Numbered from the stretch's first letter, positions 45,936-55,867 are shown. The stretch: 64,000 bases of DNA from Mesorhizobium sp. CU3 (GCF_006442965.1 NZ_VFWX01000004.1:1-64000); one strand, 5' to 3'. The notes: generated by a model not told the origin, from the sequence alone. A program made the numbers and translations.

Positions 45936-47012
45936 ATGACCCCGAAAGCCAACGCCCATATCGAGGCCATGTCCGCTTTCGCGCTTGCCAATTTCGGCGG
46001 CTACGACCAGGCGACGCTGGCCCAGAACGAGAGCGCTTTTCCGCCCAGCCCCCAGGCGATCGAGGCCGGCCGCGATGCCGTGGCGCGCAGCCATCTCTAT
46101 CCCGATCCGGACTGGACGCTGCTCAAGGATGCGATTGCCCTTATTTATCGCGTCGAGCGCGGCCTGATCCTGTGCGGCGCCGGCTCGATGGACCTGATCG
46201 CCTGCACCATCGCCGCCTTTGCCGGTCCGGGCGACGAGGTCCTGGGCACGGCTTACGCCTATAATTTCATCGCCTCAGCCGCCGCGCGCGTCGGTGCGAC
46301 CTACGTCAAGGCGCCGGAGCGCGACTTCACCGTTTCGATCGACGCCATCCTGGCTACGCTGACGCCGGCGACGCGCATCGTGTTCGTCTGCAATCCCGGC
46401 AACCCGACCGGCACCCTCATCCGCAATGCCGAATTGCTGCGCCTGCGCGCGGCGCTGCCGGGAAACGTGCTTCTGGTCATCGACCAGGCCTATGGCGAGT
46501 TCGACGACCAGGACCCCGAGCCGGTCTTCGCGCTGGCCGGCCGCGGCGACACCATCGTGCTGCGCAGCCTGTCGAAAGCCTATGGGCTGGCCGGCGCGCG
46601 CGTCGGCTGGGGCCTGTTTTCGCCGCGCATCGCCGCCGAGCTGCGCAAGATGCAGAACTCCAACCAGGTCTCGACGGTCAGCCTCGCCATGGCGCTCGCC
46701 GCGGTCGAGGACCAGGCCTATATGCGCGCCACCGTGGCGCGCACGGCGGAGATCCGCGACCGCTTCGTGCGCGATTTGAGGGCCGCCGGCTATGCGGTGC
46801 CTGAGAGCCGCACGAACTTCGTGCTGGTCCGCTTCCCCGACGCGGCCGCCGTCGAGACCGCCGACAAGACCTTGCGCGGCGCCGGTATCGTCGTGCGCGG
46901 TCTGAACGGCTACGGCCTGACCGATTGCCTGCGCGTCACGATCGGTCCGCAAGAGATCATGGGCCGCACGCTGCAGATTCTGACAAGCATGCGCGGAAGA
47001 CGCTGCTGGTGA
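45936..47012 (+). CDS. PLP-dependent aminotransferase, histidinol-phosphate aminotransferase-like
   Basis: A 358-residue class I/II aminotransferase. Motifs: LAQNESAFPPSP near the N-terminus, VFVCNPGNPTGT, IDQAYGEF and the PLP Lys in RSLSKAYGLAGARVGWG. The fold matches HisC, but it is not in a histidine operon; many HisC-like proteins in rhizobia transaminate other amino acids. The next gene is an allantoinase-like deacetylase 21 bases downstream. Substrate unknown. Confidence 0.9.
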   Translation: MTPKANAHIEAMSAFALANFGGYDQATLAQNESAFPPSPQAIEAGRDAVARSHLYPDPDWTLLKDAIALIYRVERGLILCGAGSMDLIACTIAAFAGPGDEVLGTAYAYNFIASAAARVGATYVKAPERDFTVSIDAILATLTPATRIVFVCNPGNPTGTLIRNAELLRLRAALPGNVLLVIDQAYGEFDDQDPEPVFALAGRGDTIVLRSLSKAYGLAGARVGWGLFSPRIAAELRKMQNSNQVSTVSLAMALAAVEDQAYMRATVARTAEIRDRFVRDLRAAGYAVPESRTNFVLVRFPDAAAVETADKTLRGAGIVVRGLNGYGLTDCLRVTIGPQEIMGRTLQILTSMRGRRCW

Positions 47013-47033
47013 CGGCTGACTGAGGGGAATCAA

Positions 47034-47951
47034 GTGACATCGGATACGCCTTATCTGCCCGCCCGGGATTTCATCGGCTATGGCGAAAAGCCGCCTCTCG
47101 CCGAATGGCCCGGCGGCGCCAAGCTGGCGCTCAACATCGTCGTCAACTACGAGGAAGGCGCGGAATACTCGATCGGCGAAGGCGACGGCGTTTCCGAAGC
47201 GATCCTCTCCGACCTTGCCGTGTCGCCGGCCGTGCCCGGCCTGCGCAACCGCAACATGGAATCGCTCTACGAATACGGCTCGCGCGTCGGCGTCTGGCGG
47301 CTCGCCTCGCTGTTCAAGGACAAGGGCGTCATCCCGACCTTCTATGTCGTCGGGCGCGCGCTGGAGCTCAATCCGGCCGCCGGCAAGGCGATCGCGGCGC
47401 TCGGCAGCGACATCGTCTGTCATGGCTGGCGCTGGATCGACTACGCCCCGCTAAGCGAGGAGGAAGAGCGCCAGCACATCGCCATGACCGTGGACACCAT
47501 CAAGCGCATGACGGGTATCGATCCGGCCGGATGGTACACCGGACGGCCGAGCCTCAACACGCGTCGCCTGGTCGTCGAGCATGGCGGCTTCCTGTTCGAC
47601 TGCGACGACTACAATGACGACCTGCCCTATTTCGTCGATGTCGACGGCAGGCGGCATTTGGTCGTGCCGCACTCTTTCGACAACAACGACAGCCGTTTTT
47701 CGCGCGGTTCGGGCCTGGAGACCGGCAGCCAGTTCTTCGAATATGTCAGCGACGGCGTCGACTGGCTGCTGAAGGAAGGCGAAAGGACGCCGCGCATGAT
47801 GACGGTGTCGCTTCACTGCCGGCTGGCGGCGCGCCCCGGCCGCATGATCGGGCTGGAGCGGTTCCTCGACAAGATCACCGCCAATCCCGACATCTGGGTC
47901 TGCCGCCGCTCCGACCTCGCGCGGCACTGGCTCGGTCGGTTTGGCGGCTAG
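47034..47951 (+). CDS. puuE: polysaccharide-deacetylase-fold allantoinase-like protein
   Basis: A 305-residue NodB-fold protein that closely recalls PuuE allantoinase of Pseudomonas: RDFIGYGEKPP, NIVVNYEEGAEYS, MESLYEYGSRVGVWR, CHGWRWIDY, WYTGRPSLNTRRLV and LHCRLAARPGRM. PuuE hydrolyses allantoin to allantoate without the metal centre of classical allantoinases. The start is GTG at 47034, with GAGGGG upstream. Linkage to an aminotransferase rather than to purine genes leaves room for a different cyclic ureide or amide substrate. An M20 allantoate-amidohydrolase-type enzyme lies at 61589. Confidence 0.8.
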   Translation: MTSDTPYLPARDFIGYGEKPPLAEWPGGAKLALNIVVNYEEGAEYSIGEGDGVSEAILSDLAVSPAVPGLRNRNMESLYEYGSRVGVWRLASLFKDKGVIPTFYVVGRALELNPAAGKAIAALGSDIVCHGWRWIDYAPLSEEEERQHIAMTVDTIKRMTGIDPAGWYTGRPSLNTRRLVVEHGGFLFDCDDYNDDLPYFVDVDGRRHLVVPHSFDNNDSRFSRGSGLETGSQFFEYVSDGVDWLLKEGERTPRMMTVSLHCRLAARPGRMIGLERFLDKITANPDIWVCRRSDLARHWLGRFGG

Positions 47952-48004
47952 AGCAATTCCAGGAAAAGTGCGAAGCGGTTTTCCGTCCGAAATTGCGTCA
48001 AAAC
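47950..48004. repeat. dispersed palindromic repeat, copy 4
   Basis: AGAGCAATTCCAGGAAAAGTG, then AAGCGGTTTTCCGTCC and AATTGCGTCAAAAC. It is nearly identical to copy 3 and again begins at a stop codon, here that of the PuuE-like gene, between convergent genes. Confidence 0.85.
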
Positions 48005-48037
48005 AGAGAGAGCCGCCGAACCTCTATCCCGTCTACG

Positions 48038-48940
48038 TTACTTGTTCGGCACTTCGTACACCTTGCCGTGCCAGGGCGCGGCATCGATCTGGTCGAGCGC
48101 CATCACGTAAAGCTCCTTCTCGTCCGGTCCGAAGGCGAAGTTCGGCATCGATGGCGACGGCACCGAAAGCGTACGCAAGAGCTTGGCGTCCTTGTCGACG
48201 ACGAGGATCTTGCCCGGAGCATCGAGCGAGCGCGGGCTCTGACCGATATACATCTCGCCTTCCTTGTCCATCTTGATGCCGTCCGGCCAGATATGCGGCT
48301 GGTTAGGGAACAGATCGTCGAGCCGCAGGAAGACGCGGCGGTTGCTCAAGGTGTGGTCGGACGCGACGTCGAATTCGATGATCCGGTTGTCCTCGGTCTC
48401 GACCAGATAGAGGACCTTTCCGTCATTCGACATGACGAGACCGTTGGCATTGTGCAGGTCGCCGGCGACCTTCTTCACGCTGCCGTCCTTGCCGATGTAG
48501 TAAGCCGAGGCATCGATCAGCGGGCCGCCCTTGCCGGAACCGGTGAAATAGATGCCGCCATCCTTGTCGGGCGCGAAATCGTTCGGGCCGCTGAACGGCT
48601 TGCCGTCGGTGTCCTTGTCATAGGCCGGCAGCGTCTTGCCGTCGGCCGAGATGCGCCCAATCGTGTTGTTGTCGTAGCAGGTGACGAGGAACTCGCCTGA
48701 TGTCGTCGGCAGCACGGCCGATGGACCGCAGCCATCCATCTTCCAGAAGATCGCGTTCTTCTTGCCGTCCCACACGTCCACGGAGCCGCGGCCATACTCC
48801 ACGTAGAACAGCTTGTCCTGATACCAGATCGGACCTTCGGCGAACCACGCGTCATTGTTGACCACTTTGACGTCGGCCGCCTGCGCGAGGGGCGTGAGCG
48901 TAAGGGCAAGCATCGTGCCCAGCAAATGCCGTTTGATCAT
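48038..48940 (-). CDS. periplasmic SMP-30/gluconolactonase-like protein
   Basis: A 300-residue six-bladed beta-propeller with a Sec signal peptide (cleavage near AQAAD). The divalent-metal residues of the SMP-30 family are present: Glu35 (AEGPIWY), Asn in SGPNDF, Asn in NANGLVMS and Asp in WPDGIKMD. Such enzymes hydrolyse sugar or other lactones; periplasmic placement suggests an exported substrate. It follows the dimethylglycine-dehydrogenase-type gene by 69 bases on the same strand and may be co-transcribed. Confidence 0.88.
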   Translation of the reverse strand: MIKRHLLGTMLALTLTPLAQAADVKVVNNDAWFAEGPIWYQDKLFYVEYGRGSVDVWDGKKNAIFWKMDGCGPSAVLPTTSGEFLVTCYDNNTIGRISADGKTLPAYDKDTDGKPFSGPNDFAPDKDGGIYFTGSGKGGPLIDASAYYIGKDGSVKKVAGDLHNANGLVMSNDGKVLYLVETEDNRIIEFDVASDHTLSNRRVFLRLDDLFPNQPHIWPDGIKMDKEGEMYIGQSPRSLDAPGKILVVDKDAKLLRTLSVPSPSMPNFAFGPDEKELYVMALDQIDAAPWHGKVYEVPNK

Positions 48941-49009
48941 GCGATTCCCCTTTGTTTTGAGTTGCTTGAAGTCCTTCTTTGAATCTGAATGTCCGGTCCT
49001 GGATGGCGG

Positions 49010-51427
49010 CTAGGAGCGCAACCGTTTGCCATCCGGATCGAAGGGCGGATGCGGCAGCAACACCGCATCGTGCGGCTGTCCAAGGATGGCGACGGTCACC
49101 TTGTCGCCAGCCTTGGCGGTTCCCGCCTTGACATAGCCCATCGCCAGCGACTGATCGACGAAGTAGCCATAGGCGCCGGACGAGACCTGGCCGATCGGCG
49201 TGCCGTCCGGCAGGAAGATCGGCTCACCGCCGGTCGCGTCGGCATCCTTGGCCGAGACCGACAGCATGATCAGCTCGTCCCGCGGCGGTTTGTCGGCGAC
49301 GGCGAGATAGGCATCGCGGTTGAGGAAGTCCTTGTCGGTCTTGATCAGCCGATCGAGCTTGACCTCCTGCGGCCAGTATTCCGGCGAATATTCGCGGCTC
49401 CAGCTGCCGTAACCCTTCTCGACGCGCAGCGACATCAGCGCGCGCGAGCCGACCGGCCCAGCGCCGACTTCCGCGCCTGCCTTGAGCAGCGCGCGGTAGA
49501 GCTCGACCTGATCGGCGGCCTTGCAGTGCAGCTCCCAGCCGAGATCGCCGGTGAAGGAAACCCTGAGCGCCACCACATCGACGCCGGCGACCGTGATGTG
49601 GCGCGAGCGCATGAACGGAAACGCCTCATTCGACAGGTCGTCATTGGTGAGCCGCTGCAAGAGCTCGCGCGATTTCGGCCCAGCGACGTTGAAGCCGCCG
49701 AGTTCCTCGGTGCGCGAGCGGAAGGTCGTGCCTTCGGGCAGCGGCACCGATTTGAAGAAGCGCTGATGAAAACGCTCGGCCATGCCGGAGCCGATCACCA
49801 TGAACTCGTCATCCGCCAGCCTGGTCACGGTGAAGTCGCCGGCAATGCCGCCGCGCTTGCCGATCAGCGGCGTCAGACAGGAATTGCCGACCTTCGTCGG
49901 CATGCGGTTGGCGAAGAGCGCGTTCAGCCAGGCTTCGGCGCCCGGACCTTTCACCTCGTATTTGGCGAAGTTGGAGATGTCTATGATGCCGGCGTGCTCG
50001 CGCAGCATGCGCGCCTCGCGGCCGACCGGTCCCCACCAGTTCTGGCGGGTGAAGCCGATCGTCTCCTCGCGCGGCTCGCCGGCGGCAGCGAACCACAGCG
50101 GATGCTCCCAGCCGAAATTGAGCCCGAACACGGCGCCCATCTCCTTCTGCATTTCATAGACCGGCCGGGTGCGCACCGGACGACCGGCGGCGCGCTCCTC
50201 GTTGGGGAAATGGATCTTGAAACGGTGGCTGTACTGGTCCTGCACGCGCGCCTTGGTGAAGGCCTTGCCGGCCCAGTGGCCGAAGCGCGCCATGTCCCAG
50301 CCGAACATGTCGAGCGTCGGCTCCCCCTCGATCATCCATTCGGCGGCGAGCTTGCCCATGCCGCCCGACTGCGAGAAGCCGGGGATGATGCCGTTGCAGC
50401 AGAAATAATTGCTGAGCTCCGGCGCCGGGCCGAACAGCACCGCGCTGTCCGGCGACCAGATCATCGGGCCGTTGATCACCTTCTTGACGCCGGCGGTGGC
50501 GGCGGCCGGAACGCGCTGGACGGCGCGCATCATGTTTTCCTCGATGCGGTCGAGATCGTCGGGAAACAGCTCGTGGCCGAAATCCAGCGGCGTTCCTTCC
50601 TCGGCCCAGAACTTCATGTTGCGCTCATAGGCGCCGATGAGCAGGCCTAGGCCTTCCTGGCGCAGGTAATATTCGCCGTCGCGATCGGCTACCGAGGGCA
50701 GACGGCGGCCCATCGAGGCGATTTCCGGAATGGTCTCGGTGACGAAATACTGGTGCTCGGTCGGGATCAGCGGCAGTTGCAGGCCGGCCATGGCGGCGAC
50801 CTCCCTGCCCCAGAGGCCGGCGGCGTTGACCACCCATTGCGTGCGGATGTCGCCCTTCGGCGTGCGCACGATCCAGCTGCCGTCGGCTTGCGCCTCGGTC
50901 GCGGTGACCGGCGTGAAGCGATGGATTTCCGCGCCGCGCTGGCGCGCGCCGGCGGCATAGGCCGCCGTCACACCCGACGGATCGACATTGCCGCCTTCCG
51001 GCTCGTACATGATGCAGCGAATGCCGTCGAAATCGACCAGCGGATGCAGCCGCTCCGCCTCATCGCGGCCGACCTCGTAGAAATTCATCTTGTAGCGACG
51101 CGCCTTGGCTTCCTGGAGCCTGAGCTGATGCTCGCGCGCCTCGGTCTGGGCGAGATAGAGCGAGCCCGGCTGGAAGATGCCGCAGCCCTGCCCGGTCTCG
51201 GCCTCCAGCTCCTTGTACAAAGCCATCGTGTAGTGCTGCAGCCGGCTGATGTTGGTGGAATCATGCAGGCCGTGGATGTTGGCGGCCGCGTGCCATGTCG
51301 AACCGGAGGTCAGCTCGCTGCGTTCCAGAAGCACGACATCCGTCCAGCCGAACTTGGCGAGGTGATAGAGGATCGAGCAGCCGATCAGACCGCCGCCGAT
51401 GACAACGGCTTGTGCATGAGTACGCAT
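49010..51427 (-). CDS. dimethylglycine/sarcosine dehydrogenase-type FAD and GcvT protein
   Basis: An 805-residue fusion. The N-terminal DAO domain (about 1-380) has VVIGGGLIGCSILYHLA and GSTWHAA, where His46 corresponds to the covalent FAD site of dimethylglycine dehydrogenase. The C-terminal half (about 430-800) is GcvT-like and binds folate (NWWGPVGREARMLREHAGIIDIS, SFTGDLGWELH). It oxidatively removes N-methyl groups, capturing formaldehyde on tetrahydrofolate. ATG at 51427 has AGGGAAG upstream. The linked Tat-type binding protein and the distant MttB homologue fit N-methyl compound catabolism. The exact amine is unknown. Confidence 0.9.
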   Translation of the reverse strand: MRTHAQAVVIGGGLIGCSILYHLAKFGWTDVVLLERSELTSGSTWHAAANIHGLHDSTNISRLQHYTMALYKELEAETGQGCGIFQPGSLYLAQTEAREHQLRLQEAKARRYKMNFYEVGRDEAERLHPLVDFDGIRCIMYEPEGGNVDPSGVTAAYAAGARQRGAEIHRFTPVTATEAQADGSWIVRTPKGDIRTQWVVNAAGLWGREVAAMAGLQLPLIPTEHQYFVTETIPEIASMGRRLPSVADRDGEYYLRQEGLGLLIGAYERNMKFWAEEGTPLDFGHELFPDDLDRIEENMMRAVQRVPAAATAGVKKVINGPMIWSPDSAVLFGPAPELSNYFCCNGIIPGFSQSGGMGKLAAEWMIEGEPTLDMFGWDMARFGHWAGKAFTKARVQDQYSHRFKIHFPNEERAAGRPVRTRPVYEMQKEMGAVFGLNFGWEHPLWFAAAGEPREETIGFTRQNWWGPVGREARMLREHAGIIDISNFAKYEVKGPGAEAWLNALFANRMPTKVGNSCLTPLIGKRGGIAGDFTVTRLADDEFMVIGSGMAERFHQRFFKSVPLPEGTTFRSRTEELGGFNVAGPKSRELLQRLTNDDLSNEAFPFMRSRHITVAGVDVVALRVSFTGDLGWELHCKAADQVELYRALLKAGAEVGAGPVGSRALMSLRVEKGYGSWSREYSPEYWPQEVKLDRLIKTDKDFLNRDAYLAVADKPPRDELIMLSVSAKDADATGGEPIFLPDGTPIGQVSSGAYGYFVDQSLAMGYVKAGTAKAGDKVTVAILGQPHDAVLLPHPPFDPDGKRLRS

Positions 51428-51523
51428 GTTTCTTCCCTTGGTTCGGCGACTTCGTTTCCGCGCATTTTCCAAGCGCTATGGGATTTTGTTTAGCTGACCG
51501 ATCAATCGCAGTCGCCGGTGAAT

Positions 51524-51548
51524 TCAGGGGCGCGAGCCGCGCCCCTGA
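51524..51548 (-). terminator. perfect 11-bp hairpin between binding-protein and dehydrogenase genes
   Basis: TCAGGGGCGCG, a 3-base loop and CGCGCCCCTGA. In the minus-strand transcript it follows the stop of the binding-protein gene by 24 bases and precedes the dehydrogenase gene. There is no T-run, so it may stabilise the upstream message or attenuate, rather than fully terminate. Confidence 0.55.
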
Positions 51549-51572
51549 GATACTTGTCGCGATCGATCCAGC

Positions 51573-53228
51573 CTATGCCTTGTCCAGCCAGACCTTATCG
51601 AGCTGCAGCTCGAAGGTCTGATGCATGCCGAGGTTCTTCACGTAAGCGGCGTGGTGACGGTAGAGCGAGCGCCAGAAGGCCTGAACCAGAATGCCGGAAT
51701 CCTGCAGGATGAACTCGACCTCCTTCATCAGCTCCTTGCGCTTGGCGGGGTCGGCGATGGCCATCGCCTCGTTGAGCTTCTTGTCGAAGTCCGGATTGGC
51801 GTAGCCGGACTCGTTCCAGGCCTCGCCGCTGCGATAGGCGATCGCCAGCACCTGGACGCCGAGCGGCCGCATGCCCCAATCGGTGGTCGACCACGGATAT
51901 TTCGTCCAGTCGTTCCAGAAGGACGAGCCTGGAATGATGGTACGCTTGACCTTGAAACCGGCGTCGCGCATCTGCGCCGCGACAACGTCGGCCGGGTCCT
52001 TCACATAGTCGGCGTCGTAGGAGATCAGCTCGAACTCGTGATCCGTCAGGCCGGCCTCGGCCATCAGCGCCTTGGCCTTGGCGAGATCGCGCGGCACTTT
52101 CGGCAGCGCGTAATATTCCGGATGGATCGGGCAGACATGGTGGTTCTCCGCCACCTGCCCCAGGCCACTGTAGCCGAGTTTCAGCACCGTCTCGTTGTCG
52201 ACCGCGAGCTGGATCGCGTTGCGCACGCGCTTGTCGTCATAGGGCTTGTTGGTCACGTTGGTGCGCAGCACGATGGTGCCAGCGGTGACGACCGGTTCCT
52301 TGATCAGTCCCATGCTGTCATAGAGGTCGACCGTGCCGCCGACGGTTTGATAGTTGCAATCGATCTCCCCTGCCTCGAAGGCACTGGCGATCGCCGGGTT
52401 GGAGGCGTCCGACCCATAGTCGGTCCAGTCGACGCCATCGAGATAGGGCTCGCCGCCGAACCAGGTGAAGTCCTTGCGCCGCCGCACAGAGGCCGATTCA
52501 CCGACCTTGTAGGAGATCAGCTCATACGGACCGGTGCCCGGCGTCTTCAGCATGTCGGCGCCGTTCTTGTCGAAGTCGCGGTGGACGATGACCGCCGGAT
52601 AATCGGAGAAACCCGGAATGATGGTGACGTCGGACTGATTGCATTTCAGCTTCACCGTATGGTCGTCGACCTTGGTGATGGCGCCGGCGGCCGCCTTCTT
52701 GGTGGCGGCGTCGATCAGCGAGCTCATGCGCCCGGCCATCGAATTGCCCTCGGCCGCCTTGTCGCACCAGCGGGTGATGTTGTGGACGATGTCGTCGGCG
52801 TTGAAGTCGTCGCCGTTCGACCACTTCACGCCCTTGCGAAGATGCAGCGTGTATTCGGTGGCGTCGTCGCTGACTTCCCAGCTCTCGACCAGATGACCCT
52901 CGAAGGTGAAATCGGTGGTGTAGCGGATCATGTAGTCGTTGCACTGGCGCATGACGTTGGCGATCTCGGACCAGTCCCAGGAGCGCGGGTCCTTCATGTC
53001 CTTGATGATCATCTGCATCCTGAGAATGCCGCCCTTCTTGCCGGGCACGATCGCCGCAGCCTTGGCCGGCTCGAGGCCCGCCATCGAATAGGCGAGCGCC
53101 GTCGAAGCGCCCATCACGCTGGCCATGGCCAGGAATTCGCGGCGGTCCATTTTGCCGCCTTTGACTTCGGCTGCGTAGCTTTCGATGACCGTTGGGACGC
53201 GGTCACCGTTGCTTTTGAACATTGTCAT
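51573..53228 (-). CDS. Tat-exported ABC solute-binding protein, family 5 (peptide/nickel type)
   Basis: A 551-residue periplasmic binding protein of the DppA/OppA class. The N-terminus has a Tat-like signal ([15 protein letters not shown] then a hydrophobic stretch, cleavage near AKAAA) starting near residue 28. Further on are [23 protein letters not shown] and [19 protein letters not shown], typical of the family. GGAGAA precedes the ATG at 53228. No cognate permease or ATPase gene is in this window, so it must pair with a transporter elsewhere or act as an orphan sensor. Its neighbour suggests a methylated amine or betaine-like ligand. Confidence 0.88.
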   Translation of the reverse strand: MTMFKSNGDRVPTVIESYAAEVKGGKMDRREFLAMASVMGASTALAYSMAGLEPAKAAAIVPGKKGGILRMQMIIKDMKDPRSWDWSEIANVMRQCNDYMIRYTTDFTFEGHLVESWEVSDDATEYTLHLRKGVKWSNGDDFNADDIVHNITRWCDKAAEGNSMAGRMSSLIDAATKKAAAGAITKVDDHTVKLKCNQSDVTIIPGFSDYPAVIVHRDFDKNGADMLKTPGTGPYELISYKVGESASVRRRKDFTWFGGEPYLDGVDWTDYGSDASNPAIASAFEAGEIDCNYQTVGGTVDLYDSMGLIKEPVVTAGTIVLRTNVTNKPYDDKRVRNAIQLAVDNETVLKLGYSGLGQVAENHHVCPIHPEYYALPKVPRDLAKAKALMAEAGLTDHEFELISYDADYVKDPADVVAAQMRDAGFKVKRTIIPGSSFWNDWTKYPWSTTDWGMRPLGVQVLAIAYRSGEAWNESGYANPDFDKKLNEAMAIADPAKRKELMKEVEFILQDSGILVQAFWRSLYRHHAAYVKNLGMHQTFELQLDKVWLDKA

Positions 53229-53405
53229 CGTTGTTCTCCGGTTCAGGGCTTTTTGCCCGTTACATTCCCCTTGCGGCTTCGCATGTTAGGGGCGATGCAA
53301 AAATCCCGGAAGGGCTCGAACGGTCACAAACCGCAGAAAACCGGCCCTTAAGGCCTAAAAAAACGATGCCATTGGCTCGTCAAATTTTTGAAGGGGGCGC
53401 TGGAG

Positions 53406-54299
53406 CTATGGCCTGGCCGCGTCTTCCCTGGCCCTGGAAAGGATCCATTCCCTGACCGTGCGCGCGATGTTTCCCTTCGAGAGCTGGCTCTCGGTCAGAT
53501 AGTAATTCCAGGGACTTGGCGGCCGCACAGGAAACGGCTCGACGAGCAGCCCGCGATCCATATAGGCGTGCGAGAGAGAGCGTTGCGTGGCGACCAGACC
53601 GGCCCCCATCGCCGCCAGTTCGAGCGCGATGTTGGAGGCATTGGTCGACAGGCCCTTGTCGTGCTCCTCGAGGTCGACGCCGAGCGCGTCGGCGACCACC
53701 TGCCAGTATTCCTGGCGGCCATGCACGAAGATCCAGTCGACCTTGAGCATGTCCTGCGGCGTCTTCAGCGCGTGCTCGCCTTCGAGCATGCCGGGGGCGC
53801 AAAGCAGCACCAACTCGTCGTTCCACAGCGGGATCGCCGCCGGCGGCCGGTCGTCGAACCGGCGCGTCGAAATGGTGATGTCGGCGATCTGTTCGCTGAT
53901 ATCTTCCCAGATCGTGCCGTGCAGCACGATCTCGATCTCGGGGTGCTTCTTGCGGAAAGCCGCCATGCAGCCCGCCAGCCAGTTCTCCGCAAGGCTCATC
54001 GGACATGAGACGACCACGGTGCGGTTGCGCGAGGAAGCGACGATCGCCTCGGTCGCCTGATCGATCTGGTCGAGCGCCTGGCGCAATGTCGGCAGGAAGG
54101 CCTCGCCCATCTCGGTCAGCTTCAGGCTGCGCGGATAGCGGATGAACAGTTGCCGACCGATATAATGCTCGAGCGCGCGCACATGCGTGCTGACGGCGGC
54201 CTGCGTGTAGCCCAGCTCCTTGGCGGCGAGAGTGAAGCTCAGATGCCTGGCCGAGCTCTCGAACGAGCGGATATAGTTCAAGGGGGGTGGCGGCTTCAT
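53406..54299 (-). CDS. LysR-family transcriptional regulator, GcvA-like
   Basis: A 297-residue regulator with an N-terminal winged helix (about 8-66: SFTLAAKELGYTQAAVSTHVRALE) and a LysR substrate-binding domain of the GcvA type. It lies upstream of the binding-protein gene on the same strand and diverges from the MmgE/PrpD operon. It could control the divergent catabolic operon and the binding-protein/dehydrogenase genes. Palindromic ATAGCTAT occurs just upstream. The co-inducer is unknown. Confidence 0.92.
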   Translation of the reverse strand: MKPPPPLNYIRSFESSARHLSFTLAAKELGYTQAAVSTHVRALEHYIGRQLFIRYPRSLKLTEMGEAFLPTLRQALDQIDQATEAIVASSRNRTVVVSCPMSLAENWLAGCMAAFRKKHPEIEIVLHGTIWEDISEQIADITISTRRFDDRPPAAIPLWNDELVLLCAPGMLEGEHALKTPQDMLKVDWIFVHGRQEYWQVVADALGVDLEEHDKGLSTNASNIALELAAMGAGLVATQRSLSHAYMDRGLLVEPFPVRPPSPWNYYLTESQLSKGNIARTVREWILSRAREDAARP

Positions 54300-54324
54300 C
54301 CCGGTCTCCTGCTACATAGCAGCC

Positions 54325-54332
54325 ATAGCTAT
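54325..54332. promoter_or_regulatory. short palindrome in the LysR divergent region
   Basis: ATAGCTAT, with a further ATAGC nine bases to its left, lies 26 bases before the LysR start and well upstream of the divergent MmgE/PrpD gene. The position suits a LysR autoregulatory site, but the element is short and the call is weak. Confidence 0.3.
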
Positions 54333-54469
54333 CGCATGGGCAAACAGGCATTCAATCGCAGACAGGCGACATGGCATCAATATTTTTGGTCAAAGCCGCC
54401 AAACTAATCGCGTGCCTGCGCGATGAACCCAATTTATTGATGATGTGAGCAGAAGGGGAGATACGCCAA

Positions 54470-55867
54470 GTGACTGTGCCGTCGCATCGGCGTGAAGGGC
54501 CTGTCGTCAATTCCGATACGTTCGCGCGCCTCGCCGATTTCGTGCTGCGGCGCCCTGCCTCCGTCTTCCCCCAGCCGGTGCTGGAGCAGGCGCGCTATCT
54601 TCTCCTGGATACGCTGGGCATCGCCATCGCGGCCGGGCCGATGGAAGCAGGGAAAATCGCTCGCGACGTCGCCGTCCTGCTCTACGGCTCCAGCGATCCG
54701 CAGCATGCGGCGCGCATGCTCTTCGACGGCCGCCGCGCCAGCATCGCGGGTGCGGCCTACGCCGTCGCCACGCAGACCGACAATCTCGACGGCCATGATG
54801 GTTACAGCCCGACCAAGGGCCATATCGGCGTCGCGGTGGTGCCGGCGCTCGCGGCACTTGCCGAAGCAAGGCCGGACCTCACCGGACCGGAAGCGCTGGC
54901 CTCGCTGGTGATCGGCTATGAAGTCGCAGGCCGCGCCGCCATCGCCCTGCATGCGACGGTGAGCGACTACCACACCTCAGGCGCCTGGAACGCATTGGGC
55001 GTGGCGGCGGTCGCGGCGCGGCTGCGGCGGTTGAACGAAACGCAGTTGCGCGAGGCGCTAGGCATCGCCGAATATCATGGACCGCGCAGCCAGATGATGC
55101 GCGAGATCGCGACGCCGACCATGCTGCATGACGGCTCCGGCATGGGCGCCCTTGTCGGCCTCTCGGCGGCGGTGCTTGCCGAGCGCGGCTTCACCGGCGC
55201 GCCGGCGATCACCGTCGAGGCGCCGGAAGTCACTGAGTATTGGCGCGATCTCGGCGTCTTCTGGCAGTCGCTGCACCAATACGTGAAACCCTATCCCATC
55301 TGCCGCTGGGCGCATGCCGCGATCGACGCCGTGCGCGGGCTCTGCCTTGCGCATAACCTCGGCGCCTCAGACATCGCGAGTGTTCAGGTCAACAGCTTCC
55401 ACTACGCGGCGACGCTGTTCGACGGCATGCCGGACACCACCTCGAAGGCGCAATACAGCCTGCGCTTCGCCGTCGCGACCTACGTCATCCATGGTCGCAT
55501 CGGGCTGGAGCATATTTCCGGTGCCGGGCTCAAGGACGCGGCCGTCGCCGACCTGCTCGCCCGCATCACGATCACCGAAAGCGAACGCCACAGCGCCCGC
55601 TTCCCGGCCGGCCGCTGGGCCGACGTCGTCATCACCACCAACGATGGGCGCGTGCTGGCGTCCGGCGACGTGCATGCGCGTGGCGGCCCGGAAGCGCCGA
55701 TGAGCCTGCAGGACGTCGAGGCCAAATATATGGAGTTCGCGGCGCCCGTGCTCGGAACCGACCGCGCCGCGGCGATCCGCGACGCAGTGCTCTCGCTCGA
55801 CGATCGCGACAGCCGCTTCTCGGATCTCGCCGCGTTGCTCTACGATCCGCCCCAGACTCAGGACTGA
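54470..55867 (+). CDS. MmgE/PrpD family protein
   Basis: A 465-residue member of the 2-methylcitrate dehydratase / cis-aconitate decarboxylase / iminodisuccinate epimerase fold. Family segments include LLLDTLGIAIAA, a DGHDGY region and the KPYPICRWAHAAIDA motif. The reaction cannot be set from sequence: members dehydrate, decarboxylate or epimerise acidic substrates. The start is GTG at 54470 with GGGGAG about 9 bases upstream. It heads a plus-strand operon with a DapA-like lyase and a hydroxyacid dehydrogenase, and diverges from the LysR gene. Confidence 0.88.
   Translation: MTVPSHRREGPVVNSDTFARLADFVLRRPASVFPQPVLEQARYLLLDTLGIAIAAGPMEAGKIARDVAVLLYGSSDPQHAARMLFDGRRASIAGAAYAVATQTDNLDGHDGYSPTKGHIGVAVVPALAALAEARPDLTGPEALASLVIGYEVAGRAAIALHATVSDYHTSGAWNALGVAAVAARLRRLNETQLREALGIAEYHGPRSQMMREIATPTMLHDGSGMGALVGLSAAVLAERGFTGAPAITVEAPEVTEYWRDLGVFWQSLHQYVKPYPICRWAHAAIDAVRGLCLAHNLGASDIASVQVNSFHYAATLFDGMPDTTSKAQYSLRFAVATYVIHGRIGLEHISGAGLKDAAVADLLARITITESERHSARFPAGRWADVVITTNDGRVLASGDVHARGGPEAPMSLQDVEAKYMEFAAPVLGTDRAAAIRDAVLSLDDRDSRFSDLAALLYDPPQTQD

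Noticed and set aside
45936..47012. Calling the aminotransferase hisC
   Set aside because: No other histidine genes are nearby and HisC-like paralogues with other substrates are common in rhizobia.
53350..53375. GGCC...GGCC hairpin beside an A-run as a terminator for the LysR gene
   Set aside because: On the minus strand the T-run comes before the stem rather than after it, so it is not an intrinsic terminator in that direction.
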